A DNA stretch of 64,000 bases from Phytophthora sp. 'mugwort' (lineage: Eukaryota > Oomycota > Peronosporomycetes > Peronosporales > Peronosporaceae), in contig JAUCEF010000017.1 of assembly GCA_033558025.1 (NCBI GenBank), forward strand, positions 3,596,001 through 3,660,000, written 5' to 3'. The notes beneath the pieces were generated by a model. It saw only the letters and a list, made by a program, of their open reading frames with translations, searched no databases and was not told the DNA's origin. The translations under genes were made by a program, and so were the position numbers. Of the stretch, positions 1 to 12,184 are shown piece after piece (the first letter of the stretch is position 1; each line of letters begins with the position of its first letter).

Positions 1-539
1 ACGACCCCACCATGACGGAGATTCTGCTGCAGCACCGCGCAAACGCTAACGCGCCAGTAGACAAGTCAACGATCCTGCATGTAGCACTGGACAAAGGCCT
101 GATTCAGATTGCCACGCGCCTTGTGCGCCACGGAGCCCGACTCGATCTCAAGGACGAGTCGGGCAAAACAGTTTTCGACAAGGTGGACAAGCCGCAGCTC
201 AAGATGCTGATGGTCAAGGTGGCCCACCCACCCGTATGGATACCTGACAATGAGCGGCAAGAATGCATGGAATGCCACAAAAAGTTCGGCAGTCTGGGCT
301 CACGCAGACACCACTGCCGCATGTGCGGCCGTGTACTGTGCTCCGCCTGCTCGGCGTGCGACTTGCGCGCCAAGCAGCTACCTTTCCCGGCGCGTCGCCG
401 CGGCAAGAAGAAGAAGGCCGAGAAGGGATCGGCCAACACCCGTGTGTGCAATATGTGCTACGAGATCGGCACGGATGGCGACCTGCAGTCGTGCAAAGAC
501 GCTGGCTACGGAGCCCGCGCAGACAGCGAGACGGCATAA
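1..539 (+). CDS. Ankyrin repeat-FYVE zinc finger protein, 3' end only
   Basis: The reading frame is open from the window edge (base 3) through a Met at base 12 to a TAA at 537-539, so the Met is probably internal and the N-terminus lies outside the window. Counting from that Met, residues 1 to about 60 read as ankyrin repeats (ILHVALDKGL, ATRLVRHGARLDLKDESG). A FYVE domain follows: WIPD at 76-79, CxxC at 85-88, the basic RRHHCRMCGR motif at 98-107, further Cys at 110 and 113, and RVCNMC at 145-150. All eight zinc-ligand cysteines and the WxxD and RRHHCR signatures are visible. FYVE domains bind phosphatidylinositol 3-phosphate on endosomes; ankyrin repeats bind proteins. Ankyrin-FYVE fusions are common in oomycetes. 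A lysine-rich loop (RRRGKKKKAEK) between the last cysteine pairs is longer than usual. Exact cargo or pathway is unknown. Confidence 0.9.
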   Translation, partial: DPTMTEILLQHRANANAPVDKSTILHVALDKGLIQIATRLVRHGARLDLKDESGKTVFDKVDKPQLKMLMVKVAHPPVWIPDNERQECMECHKKFGSLGSRRHHCRMCGRVLCSACSACDLRAKQLPFPARRRGKKKKAEKGSANTRVCNMCYEIGTDGDLQSCKDAGYGARADSETA

Positions 540-2270
540 CCTGGTGCGTCTCTCTCTTTTCCGTGTCTCATGTGCGCTTTCGCCCTCGCTCTCCTTTTTC
601 TTCGCCTACGCTTTCGGTCCAGAGAATGGCACTGTTATTATAGAGGTAGGCATTTGACACCCGAAGAAGCTCTTCCAGACGTATGGAACACGCAGGGTAC
701 AAACAGGTAGTACATTTTTTTTCTTCATGTACGAGAAAGTACATAGTATGTCGTATGCGGCACTACACAATGAAAGCATTTTAGTATTCCACAATAACGC
801 GGACGTCCTAGGTCCAGCAGTGGCCAGCTGTTGTAGATGCTTGACTGCACTCCTCCTCACGGCCAATGACCATCGGCCGTAATATCATTCGAAGTTGACG
901 AAATGATATCCGCACCACGCAGAAAGTCCCGAGCGCTTTCACTGGGGACTTCCGTTGGGTTCACAGGATCCAATTCCGAGATTTCAATGGTGACATGTCC
1001 TTCCGTTCAAACGACGAATTAATGCCTGTCTGCTGGTCTACGCCGTGGTAAGATCGTCGCACGTGGCGCAATGCTAAGTTCACAACTGCGAAGAGCTGCT
1101 CTAGTAGAGCACAACGGGTGACCCATGTGAGCCCATGTGTAACTGGGTGTGACTGAAAAATAAATGGATTCAAAACCATTAAAATTGTTACTGAAATGTA
1201 TTGTGGTACTTACCGGCCAATTCGGATCATAATGTTTTTTCTTCCTGAAGAGTCTACAAGAAAAAAATGCTATGGATCCAATGGAGAGCCCCGAATGGAG
1301 CTCAACGTCGTAAAGTAGATGCAAAACCTTTTTAAGAGATATATCGCATATCCTCCCTTGTGGTGGGATCCTCCTGAAGACCTGAACTCACAAACAAACG
1401 TGAGTTCAAGTACCGCAAGAACAATCATGAATGGACTTCTCCAACATCCCCAAAACACAACCCTGGCAATACGATGCTCCCATGCGAATACGGTATACCG
1501 GTATTATTAATAAACGTTGCATACCAAATATGTCATGTTGTTGAGAGAAACACTTGCGTATTGGATGCAGAACCATGCTAGCCAATCACAACTCAGCAGC
1601 TCACACACTAATTTTTGTAGAGAGATGCAGTCCAAAGCCAGTATTTCTCCATTTCTGAAATGGTATGGCCGCCACCAATTGGCCGCTATCGTTTGCCTGG
1701 CGGCAAACGGAAGATCGAAGAAGAAGCACGCCCTCCATTCGTACACAACCGGGACAAAGAAGGTAGCACCTCCGACTACATCGCAATATTGGCTTTACTA
1801 CTGTGTCAGCTGTTTTTTTTCCTGAGTTACCATATGCAAAATATTAATACCGACGCGTTTGTTTTGTTCTCGTACTCAACTGGGCTCGTAACTATGTTAT
1901 CATTACGCTGATTGTGCCTTCATATGAGGATAAGATAAGAGAAAGCTCGAGCCGTAGGTTCGGCTACAGTTCGGTCGTCTGACACCGAGCAGGACTTCTG
2001 CACTGGATCAACGACCTCTGAGCTAAAGTCGCTCCTGTCGGCTCACAAATGCTGCATCTAAAGCTTCGGACGCTGCAAATGCACTTGAAATCAACGGTTT
2101 CGCTCTTCGCCCAGCTGGCAGCGCCGTTTCAAATGCCGGCAGGGACTTTCTGAGCAGGTACCACAATGTCCCGAGCTCCCTCCTGTCGAGGGGCTGGATA
2201 GCCTTGGACTGTTAGGCGGAAGGGGTAGTAGTTGGCGATGAAAGTAAATTTAATAACCGGGTAGCGAAAA
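540..2270. other. Intergenic, nothing recognised
   Basis: This is the 3' flank of the ankyrin-FYVE gene followed by sequence with many stops in all frames. I see short A/T runs (for example near 715-725 and 1260-1270) but no open frame with a recognisable domain, no tRNA-like fold and no clear terminal repeats. Confidence 0.5.
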
Positions 2271-2878
2271 ATTAAAACTTGTTTCTTGTTTTAGCTTGTT
2301 TGTTGACAGGGGAAATTTCACGGCTGATTAAGAAAGAGGGAGTCGGCAGCTTACCTGTAGGAGCGACACCTCTTCCTGACCCGCACTGGGGCACGTTGGA
2401 GTGCCGCCCCCCCGTCCCCACGATGATACCTTCCCATATACCCTTGAAGGATGCTATCGTGTAGGCATGTCGCCCGTTCTCATTGTCGCCTCTCTGCAAG
2501 TGTTGTACAGCCTGGGTTAACGGTACGACTCATCTCGCCCCGCGACGTGCGAGCCAAAGAGAACCGTCGACCTCAGGTCACCACGGTTTTACACCCCGTC
2601 TCTTCTGGGTCCCACTGTGGGACCGTCAAGCCGCTTAGCTTGGGCCACGATGGTGTCCAGATCACATCGTTCAGTCCGCAGCGCGACTGGTATACCTCCC
2701 GAATACTGTGTATCGGGACATTCTCCCCGACTTGGACGCCGCTGACCTCGGTGGTCGTCGCATTTAGAACCAACGCGCGAGTCGCCGCTGGTTAGTAGTT
2801 AACCCAGCCGTTTCGTCGCCACTCATGGAACCAATTACTCTTTTGCCTTTGAGCACGGTTTCTTCAATAACGGAGGCC
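2271..2878. other. Unassigned stretch next to LINE relic
   Basis: On the minus strand 2573-2797 gives an open stretch of about 75 codons (contains VSGVQVGENVPIHSI and GLTVPQWDPEE) that reads like protein but matches no family I can name. It could be an older retroelement relic lying at the 3' side of the LINE. I see no reverse transcriptase motif (such as FADD or YxDD) here. Confidence 0.3.
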
Positions 2879-4931
2879 TCACCCCCTTTCATTCAGTGCA
2901 ACTTCGCGTAGGCTTGACTTCACTCGGTCCCTCACGACACTCACATAATTACTGACGTCGTTCCCGTCCACCTTCGACAAACGGTGGTCACTAAATGCTT
3001 CGGAGTGTTCTGCATAGTGGGTTGAGAAATCGAAAGCCATGCTTAGGATCGGGGTTTCTTCCGGAGAGACTGCACAACTGTTTGGTGACGTCCAGGCTCG
3101 TGGGCCAATCTCTTCGTCGGGTATGGATTCATCCACCGGATAACGGTATCAAAATGTAGGAAATCCGGTTTGCCCGGTATTAATATGTAGCTCATCCGGT
3201 ATTAAAATAGGTTGTCTGTTTTTATGCAACCTCTAGGGTTAGGTCGTAAAGGAGGGGCGAAAACCCCACTCGCTTGGAAAGCCGAGCAATGCCTGCGGTT
3301 TAAGATCCGTTTGCGGAGAACGCGGACTTAAACCCAGGACCAAGCATGGTCACGTCTTGCTCGGCCCTACAAAGTTAAGCCCGACCGGGAAAGGCTTTAG
3401 GGGTGAGGCAGGGCAATACGATTCCTGTCGGCACCTCCATTTTTGTGGATTTGAGGTCCATGAAACCCATCCTCGACTGATTTTTTACGTTGAGACAAAG
3501 TCAAATCGAGTAATCTTATCCTTCCCGGTGGATGAATCATCTTCCCTCTTCGTCCAAATGAGTTCACCTTCCTGGCTGTACCGCTCCAACACAAGCTGGA
3601 CGACAGGGTTCACCATACCCGTTTTCAAGCGATCCGACAAGGCGACCACCCACCAAGTCATGGGTTCTCCTCGGGGACACCGGCTTCGAACATGATCAGG
3701 CTATTTCCCTCCAAGCCATCCGACGACCCGGCGAGAGTTTGATATCGTCGCGATCGGCAATCAGAGATATTTGGCATCTCGTCCTCGAGTATAAGCTCGT
3801 ACGTAACCCGTATTATCAGAGCTCGGATGGGAAGGATAACGTCCCCAAGTAAGGATGTTAATCGCGGTGGTTTCTTCCGGAACGGAAACGGAGGTGTCGG
3901 CTCGTCATCCCACTAATATGTTTGCCTGCACCAATTCTTCATCCGGGGATGGGGCTGTTTCGTTGGCAGCCCCGAGGTGCTCCTTTGAGAGGACCTTGCA
4001 TGCTCCCCCCCCCCGCGTCCATGAGGTAGTTCAGCTCGATAAACGCTGTGAGTTCTTTCGCCCCTGTATCCTGCTTCCTCGTTCCTCCGATTCTGCCCGT
4101 CATCCTGTCCGCTACGCAGTTGAAATCGCCTCCGCACACTAATATCGCGTCTTCATGAAAATTGATGCCTTGCATGCTCCGTAAACTAGCTGTTCTCGTA
4201 GCTGGCGTCGATGGGACGTAGACGTTAACAAAGATGAACTCTTTGTCCCCGATTACCCCTGAAATCATGATCAGATGCTCGCTCCAGTACTGTTGCCCCC
4301 CCCATGGCTCCGGGTTCTGGACTGCTCCGTACGGATTAAGCAGTATCGCCACCTCGGCGTTCCTGTCTGTACCCGAGGACCAATACGCGTATGTGTCCGC
4401 TGTTTCCTCTTGAACCCAGATCGCTGTATATTGTGCCCCTGCCTCTTCGTGTTCTGCCTACTTCAAGTGCGTTTCCTGTATGAAAGTCACATCCCTTTGT
4501 CCTCTTTAATGTTGCTCCTTTAGTCCTTGTAATTTGACCCCCAAATTCCTCATGTGGCATGCCAATCCCTGTACGTTTACTGTGGTTAATCCTACTGTTC
4601 GATCGTTTTCGTGCTTCTTACCTGCCGTTCCACGTTTCTTCCGCCCTTCTGTTTTCATTATCGCTTTCTTCACTCGTTGTCCTTGTTTTCTGAAATCTCT
4701 TCGTGTATTCATCGCCTTGATTTGCTCCGTCACATTGTCGTAAAATTGAGTCAGTGGGAGCTGCCTCCTTGTCTCCTTCCTGTCTTCTCCCTCTGCCCTA
4801 CGTTTGCTGTTTCTTTCATCACGTCCCTTGCTGGTTACGTCTTTCATCACCTTGTCCTTGATTGTCTGCTTGTCCAGGCCCGCCCTTTCCGCTAGGAAGG
4901 CTTCCACATCCTCTACTGTTGCCTCCTCCAC
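2879..4931 (-). pseudogene. LINE ORF2 fragment: APE-type endonuclease, broken
   Basis: The frame 4931-4506 ends in TTVNVQGLACHMRNLGVK, the typical start of an L1-type AP endonuclease domain. The next minus-strand frame (4352-3939) holds FVNVYVPSTP and GGDFNCVADR, with the conserved D and N of the catalytic site. A last piece (3136-2879) carries EAFSDHRLSKV, the SDH motif that ends the domain. Between 3940 and 3140 the domain is badly eroded. This enzyme nicks target DNA for target-primed reverse transcription; here it cannot be functional. The reverse transcriptase that should follow is absent. Confidence 0.65.
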
Positions 4932-4988
4932 ATTCCTTCGGCTTGCTAGCAGTTTCAGCTGTCGTATGGAGCATTATATCGTTTCATG

Positions 4989-6931
4989 TCATATATTATC
5001 GCCTGGAAGTGATTTGCCGTGGCCCTCCACCGTAAGGCCAGCACTGGCGGCAATGTCCCTGCCCCTATCGGTTCCTGCAGTAACAGCATTGCACTGCATG
5101 CCGACATGGGTTGCACGGTTTGCGAGTCGAAGACATCGTCTGCATCCAGCTGTATGTTTCTGTAGCATAGGTTTGAGCTCTTGCATTTCCCGAACTGTCT
5201 ACATCGAGGACGTAATTGTTTTCCCTCGCATAAATGGCCATTACTTTGATGTGCGCGGTTCTTACCCAGAAGTGCGTTGATACTCCTGCCTTGACCGATT
5301 TGTTCCTCTGAGCCACATAATGATTTGCTGGCGCACAGAGTTTCTCTTCGTGCGGAAATTTCCCCAGCGACGGTAATGCGCTCGCTTCGAGTTTCACGTC
5401 CAATTCCTGTGGATGCTCCTTCATCTCTTCTGCTAACGTGGCGACCATCCCGTTTTGCACCTCTTTCTTGAGTGAGTTGGCCGCCTCGACTACCTCCGAA
5501 GTAGGTTTCAGCTCGCCTTCCTTGACGTTATACAAGCAGTGTAACATGCCAGCCATCCACATTGACCATTTGCTGCCACTTCCACCAGTGTCCCTCCCAG
5601 TATGCATAGCCTTGGCTAAAAGGCTCGCCTGTATCGTCCGCCGGATTTGAGCCTGCGTATGTGCACTCGTCCTCTTCCTCAATATCTGGCTGTTCCTCCA
5701 TCTCAATGTCCTCTGGAGCTTTGACTTCCTCATACTCTCTCTGCCATTGCAGGTCGCTGTTTGTTGCATCTGCCTCCTTTTTATTGCACATTTGTAGTTG
5801 CTACTTCGGTGGTTGCTCCTCCGCTGTGCTTCCTTGTCCTTGCTCCGCCCTCAGGTACTGGTGCATACCTCTGTTTCGCCGCCTTGTCCCCATTCCGTGG
5901 CGGAGGCCTTCGTGTCTTGGCCGGCGGCCATGACCGCGTGAATCCTTCTGTCTTCGCCACTTTGCCCGCGTTATTGGGTTCGCTGTTGTCTCCTTTCGGC
6001 TCCTCCTGTTTCCATTCGTCTGGCACTCTTCTTTTTGGTGAGGAAGAAGTAGCCCTCTTCTTGGGACCTTCGGCTGGAGGCTTTGATGGTGATGCCTTGT
6101 TGCACTCTTTCCCATTCCGTCTCCCGTGCTGCCTGCGCACCAGAATCCGTCGCACCGGCGACCGCTCTCTCTCCTCTTCCTGTTCCCGCTGAGTTACTGA
6201 CACCTCCTCCTTCGTTAGCTGCGCTTCTCATCCGCTCAGTTCATTTTCTCCTCGTTATGCTCTTATGCTCTTCCGTATCCTTGTGTCCTTCCTTGTCCGC
6301 AGCCTGTCGTGGAGCCGATTCTGTTTGCCTGTTTTACAGCCTGTTTGACTGTTTGCCAGGCGGGCAGCTGTCCTCCGTTTTCATCTCTGCTTCTTTATCA
6401 CGCTTGCCCATGTCGATGTCATGGTCTTCTGCCTCCTGATGACTTTGCTGGATCGTTACTGGCTGTCGGTGCATTTCCCACTCCTTCGGTAGGCCTAGTC
6501 TGTCTTCTTTCTCCCTCACCCCGGGTGCGACTTGTTGCGCAGTTTACCTGTCTTGCCTTGTGATGCTGCTTCTTTTGTTTCGTCCTTACGCGGTGTTGCC
6601 TGCAACTTTCCCTTATGTAATCGTTGCTGCAGCTGTCTAACGCCTTAGGCAGCCCCCCGTCCTCAAGTCCATTACGCATGACCGGTTCTCGTTTCGAAAA
6701 AGTGATCTGCAGTAGCAGACCATGCTCCGCGCGTCTTGTTGTCAAGTCCGCTTCCGTTACTCTGCACGATCGGTTGGGTGATCCGGCGAGTGACATGTTC
6801 GAGATGGCCAATTTTGCGTACACTGTGTGGTGGTGTACCACTACTTCCACGTCCTCCACGCTGTTGTACGTCTTCTTGCGCAGTTTAGCTGGGCATGCAG
6901 TCTTTCTGGTGGTTACTTTCCACGAAAGCAT
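4989..6931 (-). pseudogene. LINE ORF1-like protein, frameshifted
   Basis: Several overlapping minus-strand frames (6931-6419, 6231-5971, 6203-5781, 5791-5528, 5769-5065, 5186-4989) carry charged, low-complexity protein without a catalytic motif, as expected for the nucleic-acid-binding ORF1 of a LINE. One segment has an acidic stretch (EDIEMEEQPDIEEEDE) and the next has an amphipathic, Glu/Lys-rich region (EVVEAANSLKKEVQNG). The call depends mainly on position directly upstream of the endonuclease frame. I see no zinc knuckle. At least five frame changes or stops separate the segments. Confidence 0.45.
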
Positions 6932-6960
6932 TATACACAGTTTGAGACTGGCACACTAAG

Positions 6961-8342
6961 TGAAAGAAATCCTAAAAGTCAAGGCTAGTGTCTGCCCCAC
7001 GCAATAACGTGATTTCTAGCCGCAAGCTCATTGGCTACCGAGCGCAGCGAAGGCGGCCTTCATTCGCTAAAACAACCTTCCGCCGAAGGCGGCCATTGGT
7101 GGAAAATATAAAATTAAGGATTGGTTGTAATTGATGTTAACGTTAGCCTGCGCTCTTTCATTCCAGAAAATATAGGCCGTCACATGCAGAGCTTGTCGCA
7201 ACAGTCAACGGCACATCCGAAAAGTGTGTCTTCATGCGGGTCACAAGGGTTTGTGTGCTTGGGTGTATTGCAGAGCAAGCCCCGAATTAGAGACTGGCAG
7301 CCGGTAAGTTGTACTCGTTCGTCAGCTTCATTGACGCAATGATCGACCCGCGCCGTTGGAAGTTCCCTCCAGTCCTGTGGGCAGCTTGTGCGGTTGTACG
7401 GAACGGTGCAAGGCATCATACCACAACCCCAGAAATAATAGGTACTGTTGTGAACACAACTGTTCCTTTGCGGGGATGTGTGGGAATTCGTTGCATGTAG
7501 AGTCTAGAGTGGTGCCCTAGTATGCTTACCCGGCGAGCCGATATTGTCCGGTCAAGTGGTGGGACAGTACGTTGGCCATATCATGGGGTTCGGACCACCA
7601 GGTTCGAGATGTATGAAGAACGAAGGCTACCGCATGCATCTGGGAACTGAGAACTCTAACCACGACTGACAAGTATGCGGGGATAGACATTATTCGCTCG
7701 GATGGCATGATGCAATTCGTCAACTACCATATCAACGCCCAAATGCGCGTTTCCATGAGGTGATGGTCGGACGTCGCCTTACCATCGTCGCTCTTACGAT
7801 TCCAGATGTGTTCCCGGGCGAGGAGCGGACGGTCTCGTGTGGTCTTCCTCCAGTTTACATACCGTTGTGTGGTCGGGAAGGATGGCAGCACCGCCACCTT
7901 CAGCATTTGAAAGCGTGCTTCAGATGGATCGGCTCTACGAACAACATGAATGGCATCGTTCGGATCCAGTGTAGCTCACGTTTGGAAATCGACAGGACTG
8001 TTCAAATCCCACGGCTAGACTTGATACCTGAAGCTCGAGGCTCTATATGAAGAACACACAAACGAACAGCAACATCAATAACCGAGACTAGCCTAAGATC
8101 AACTCAGGTTCTTCAGGCGACCACATAACCGTATTGTAGAAAGTTAATTATAGAATGAGGGAAATCACAACTCTCTACGCGAAAGAAACATCCCAAGATC
8201 CCTTTCGATTTTTAAACGGGATGGTTCTTGCTAAATGAAGGTGTTAAAGTAGAGTTATAATGAAGTCTTAACGTAGTTTTATGCTGTTACTGTACACCTC
8301 GAGAGACTAAATTTAGCCGCATTAAACGAGATTCCTCTTATA
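6961..8342. other. Intergenic, nothing recognised
   Basis: No open frame with a recognisable domain. The part just outside the LINE relic (7040-7110) has two copies of the word CGAAGGCGGCC followed by an ATTGG box and an ATATAAAA word, which could be a leftover 5' regulatory region of the LINE or chance. The rest carries stops in every frame. Confidence 0.4.
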
Positions 8343-8356
8343 TTGACCCTTTCGTG
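8343..8356 (+). repeat. piggyBac left terminal repeat with target site
   Basis: TTGA followed by CCCTTTCGTG. Nine of ten bases are the inverse of the right end at 13884-13893; TTGA is taken as a mutated TTAA target site. Confidence 0.7.
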
Positions 8357-9224
8357 AACGCGGGGTTTTGGCTGTATCAAAGTATACTATACAACTTAAG
8401 ATATTAAGGCATCAGAAGAGGCAATTTGCCCCCTTTCGTAAAGCACGGTACTTTAGCTGTTGGCCAGTTTGTGATAGGCATCTGCTTGGTGTACCAAAAC
8501 AAGGTGGGCTGTCATTCAAAGGGAGCATTTTGCCCCCTTTGACAAACCACTGTACTCGAAATATTTCTATTGGCTAGTACTTGGATTTCTTCTGAAAGCT
8601 TGTTCAGAACCCAATAGGATTGGACAAAACCCAACACGATAATCTTCGTGCGGGAAACTTCACATTCCACTTGTATCATGGTGATTGGATGGAGGCGTGC
8701 ACAGACGAGGAACTTCCTCGACTGCTCAATGAGCGCTCATGGAAGTAGGGCAGGCGCTAGCGATGCATGTAGAGCATTGCTGGCGGCCATGCAGACAAAT
8801 ACATGGCCAATCCAATCGAGCGATATATGTTCGTGCACCTGTAGTGACCACGTGAGAGACGATAATGAACTCATCAGCATCACTCCTTAGCGTCTCTCTC
8901 CTGTTGGAGCAGGCGTGTCTCAGTGTGGTAATGTGGTGATACAGTAGAATGTGCGTTCATGTTGATTTTAGTATGATCTATGCAAAACCAATAGGAATAT
9001 ATATTGATTGTGTTATACTAAATATATGCACATAACACTTGAAATTAATAAGAGAATTCTTCATTGCAAATCATATTCCCGGCAGAAATGTTCGTATCAG
9101 AAGTGGGTTTTTCAAACGTCTTTATTGACGCCTACCTTCATAAATCCATATGTTTGTTGTAATACCGTCCCCTTCTTTTCTTCGTTAGAAAGCACATTGC
9201 GTCCGTCAACCGAGAAGCGGAACG

Positions 9225-9894
9225 ATGGAGAGAAGCAAGCACGATAACAACCACGAACCACGGAGCGCTGTACAGGAGACAGTGAATGTGCAGGAGGGAT
9301 GCGACGTACTGAAACAGAGCACTGTGTCGGAAAGGGGCGCTAAGCGGGAACAGATCACTGTGCCGGAGAGGGTCGTTGTATTGGTAGGAGGAGCTATGGA
9401 TGAAACAGGGTCTTTGCCGGCGATAGCACCTGTACAAATGGAAAACTCTGCAGTGATCAATATTCAGCTGCCGGCAGCATCAAACGCCGCTCCTACCCGA
9501 AAGCGAGGAAGACCCAAGGGATCGAAGAACAAGCCTAAGACTAGCGAACCCTAGCCCATGCCTCCGAAACAAAAGCGAGGTCGACCACAAGGGGCTCAGA
9601 GCAAGCACAGACGCAACTTAGAGACTGCAATGACACGAGAGGACAGTGTAATTGCAACGGCTGAAGGCTTTGAGGCTGCTGAGGGGGAGGGGTCGCTTCA
9701 TGTGCGCCGCCTCCTTCAACAACCACATCTGCTGCCAGCGTAGCATTCATGATGGCTGACCAACCTGCAGTGCCTATCCCACCGATTCCTGACACGGTTC
9801 CATCATTTGATTCAGCAGCTCAGTGCCCATCTGCAACAGACGTGACTACCGGCACGAGCTTTACTCACCGAGGGCGAGTGTTATCTTAGCCACC
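9225..9894 (+). pseudogene. AT-hook region of piggyBac element, stop and frameshift
   Basis: A frame from Met 9225 runs to TAG at 9552-9554 and continues in the same frame to 9743. It contains two AT-hook cores, KRGRPKGSKNKPK just before the stop and KRGRPQGAQSK just after it. A shift near 9718 then opens a Pro-rich stretch (VPIPPIPDTVPSF) up to about 9894. AT-hooks bind the minor groove of AT-rich DNA. The segment lies 170 bp upstream of the transposase frame, on the same strand, and may be either the N-terminal part of the transposase or a separate DNA-binding protein. The internal stop and frameshift show decay. Confidence 0.6.
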
Positions 9895-10059
9895 TCTAAC
9901 CACTAGGTCGCGTCGTAGTAACTCTGGACAATCGCCAGCGATCGCCGCATTGTATGTAAATACACTAGTGGCATTCGCACCCGCAAAAGAGGGTTAGGCT
10001 GCACCAAGAAAGTATGCTAAAGTTGGAACGCATACATCGTCGGTAGGGTTTGTCGAATC

Positions 10060-12063
10060 GTGAAGGGTTTGTACCAAGTGAGGTGGCTAGACTCTCAATT
10101 CCAGTCGCATGTGAAAAGCTTGACACTAAGCATGATTCAACGCGGAAATACCAACTACAGTACGCTGCACGGTCGGGCGACAGGCCCGGGAAGGAGTCGA
10201 TTGTGCGCGGTTGAGCCAGGAGGGGCCGTGTCGATTGACGATTCGGTTGACGCATTAGAGGAGTGCATGGAGCCGTACGAGCCTCCGATATACGTTCCTA
10301 GCAATGTTGCTGAAGTTGAAGCTATGGAAAACTTTCGCATTGAGCCATCAGACGAGCTGACTCCACCAGGTAATATTTTTCACCATGCTGACGTGACCAC
10401 GAAGACGCGCCTTCGGCGAGAGTTTCGCCACATCTTTGAACATTCTGCATCGTCGAGTTTTTTCGCCTACATTCCTGTTTACTTCCGGAAGCAGGTTGTT
10501 GGTGAGATGAACGCGTACGCGAGAGTGCATGACATTGAGTTGAAAGAACCAGTTACACTCCAAGATGTGATGACATTCTTGGGCGTACTCTTCTACATGG
10601 CACTCGTGGATAAAGGAGAATTTAAAAACTACTGGGGCGTCCAGGTGGAAGATTCAATCTTTGGGCAAGATTCCGTTGGTCTTGACAACATCATGACCCT
10701 GCGACGCTTCAAGAAGCTCCGCCAAGTATTTACCTTTCAATGCGTTCTACCGGATAGCTCCAACCAGGACCAGGCTGCAAAGATCAGAGCGCTGCTCAAT
10801 CTACTGAAATCAACGGGATTTAAATCCGTTGAAGTTGGAAGGAATTTCGCGTTGGACGAGGCGGGTGTTGCTTGCCGCTCAAAGTTTGGCAAACTTCTTA
10901 TTGTGTTCAACCCAATGAAGCCGGTGGGTATGTATCACTTCCGCCTCTACATGCTATGCTGGGCGACATCGTGGATCTCCCTAAACTTTCGCCTACACTG
11001 TTCAAGCACTATAACGGACCGTCTTGCTGGAGTGACGTCTACGGAGGAAGCACAAGCACTGAGCGACGAGTCCTACGTCATTAGACAATGTGTGTTGGAG
11101 GTGGTGCGGCCTATGTATGACTCGCGACGCATTTTTTTTAACTCGGACAACTACTACACGTCAGTTCAGCTTCTAGAAGCCCTTCGGGTCAAGGGTCTAT
11201 ATTCACTTGGAACTGTCCGCAAGTCGAGCGCTCATTCCCACGACACGTTCTAATTGAGAAAAAGGAATGTTCTCGGGTTCATCTCGCCAAGCCGTCTCGA
11301 GAGCTCACGGGATTGTCGCCGCATCCTGATATGACAGCGCCATTGTCATTGTAGTTCCGAACGCGGATGCGTCTACACTAATTACGGTTATGCGTCAGAT
11401 TCATGCTGAGAAGCGCTCCTTCAGCGCTCCCACGTCCGTCACAGCGTATAACATCTACATGCAGGGTGTTGATCGTCTCGATCAAATCCGGGGTCGATTC
11501 TCTGTAGCTGATGGCCACTCTTTCAAGAAATGGTACAAGAAGCTGCGGCTGGCTTTGATGGATGTCGCCCGAGCAAATGCATTTCTGACGCGGAAGCTTG
11601 CCCTAGACGTGAGTGGAGACCGCGATCCCCATCGAGATTTCATTGTTCAACTGATGTCAGAGCTCATTTCAGAGAAGTGGATGAACGCTCCAAGTAACGA
11701 CCACGAGAGAGGTATTGGAAGTCCACAGAAGCGATGCTCTGCAGTGTCGCCGAAGCAGATATTTGCTGAAATGAATCGTAAGCGACGCTAGTGTGTGGTA
11801 AGTAGATGGGAAGAACGCTACGTGCCGAAGTGACCGACTACTGCGTTTTACACAGTGTTTGTCTGTGTCAGATCGTCCATGCCGCCTCTTCAACAAAGGC
11901 ATGTACATGCCCGCACGTGACATGGGCTTGCTGGGAGAAGTTCCATCGATACTATATTCCTCGAAAGCTCTTCTCCAACAAAGGGAAAGTACGAACCAGC
12001 TCGGAGCTATACAAGTTGAAGCAAGACGGCAGCGCAGAGCGGATCAGGCTTTGCGCTCGCTAG
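10060..12063 (+). pseudogene. piggyBac transposase (DDE_Tnp_1_7 type), frameshifted
   Basis: The main frame (10060-11253, 397 codons) covers the N-terminal and catalytic core: NFALDEAGVACRSKFGKL with the first catalytic Asp at residue 266, then FFNSDNYYTSVQLLEAL with the second Asp at 363, ending in LYSLGTVRKSS, a hallmark of the family. After a shift around 11240-11390 the frame 11390-11791 carries the third Asp region (MQGVDRLDQIRGRFS) and the KKWYKKLRLALMDVARANAF helix. A further shift opens 11806-12063, a Cys/His-rich tail (CLCQIVHAAS, CTCPHVTWACWEKFHRYY) equivalent to the cross-brace zinc domain at the end of piggyBac transposases. The enzyme cuts and pastes at TTAA. At least two frameshifts make this copy inactive; all three Asp residues remain. 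Confidence 0.85.
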
Positions 12064-12184
12064 AGATATATAATTAGAATGTATGTGTCTTGATGTAAGT
12101 ATCAAAATGGGTATAAACATTCATCTTCAATGTACTACTTCAACGTGCGTGTTGATCTTGGCTTATGTATGGAAATGAAGAAGC

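Larger units (their letters stand above)
2870..6960 (-). mobile_element. Decayed LINE (non-LTR retrotransposon), ORF1 plus endonuclease part
   Basis: Minus-strand frames from about 6931 down to 2879 form an ordered LINE: a Lys/Arg/Glu-rich ORF1-like region, then an APE-type endonuclease start (TTVNVQGL near 4600), its GGDFNCV motif near 4120 and its SDHRL end motif near 2985. The frame changes many times and there are many stops, so the copy is dead. No reverse transcriptase domain is visible past the endonuclease, although the usual LINE damage is loss of the 5' end. The boundaries are approximate because I could not find target-site duplications or a poly-A tail. Confidence 0.65.
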
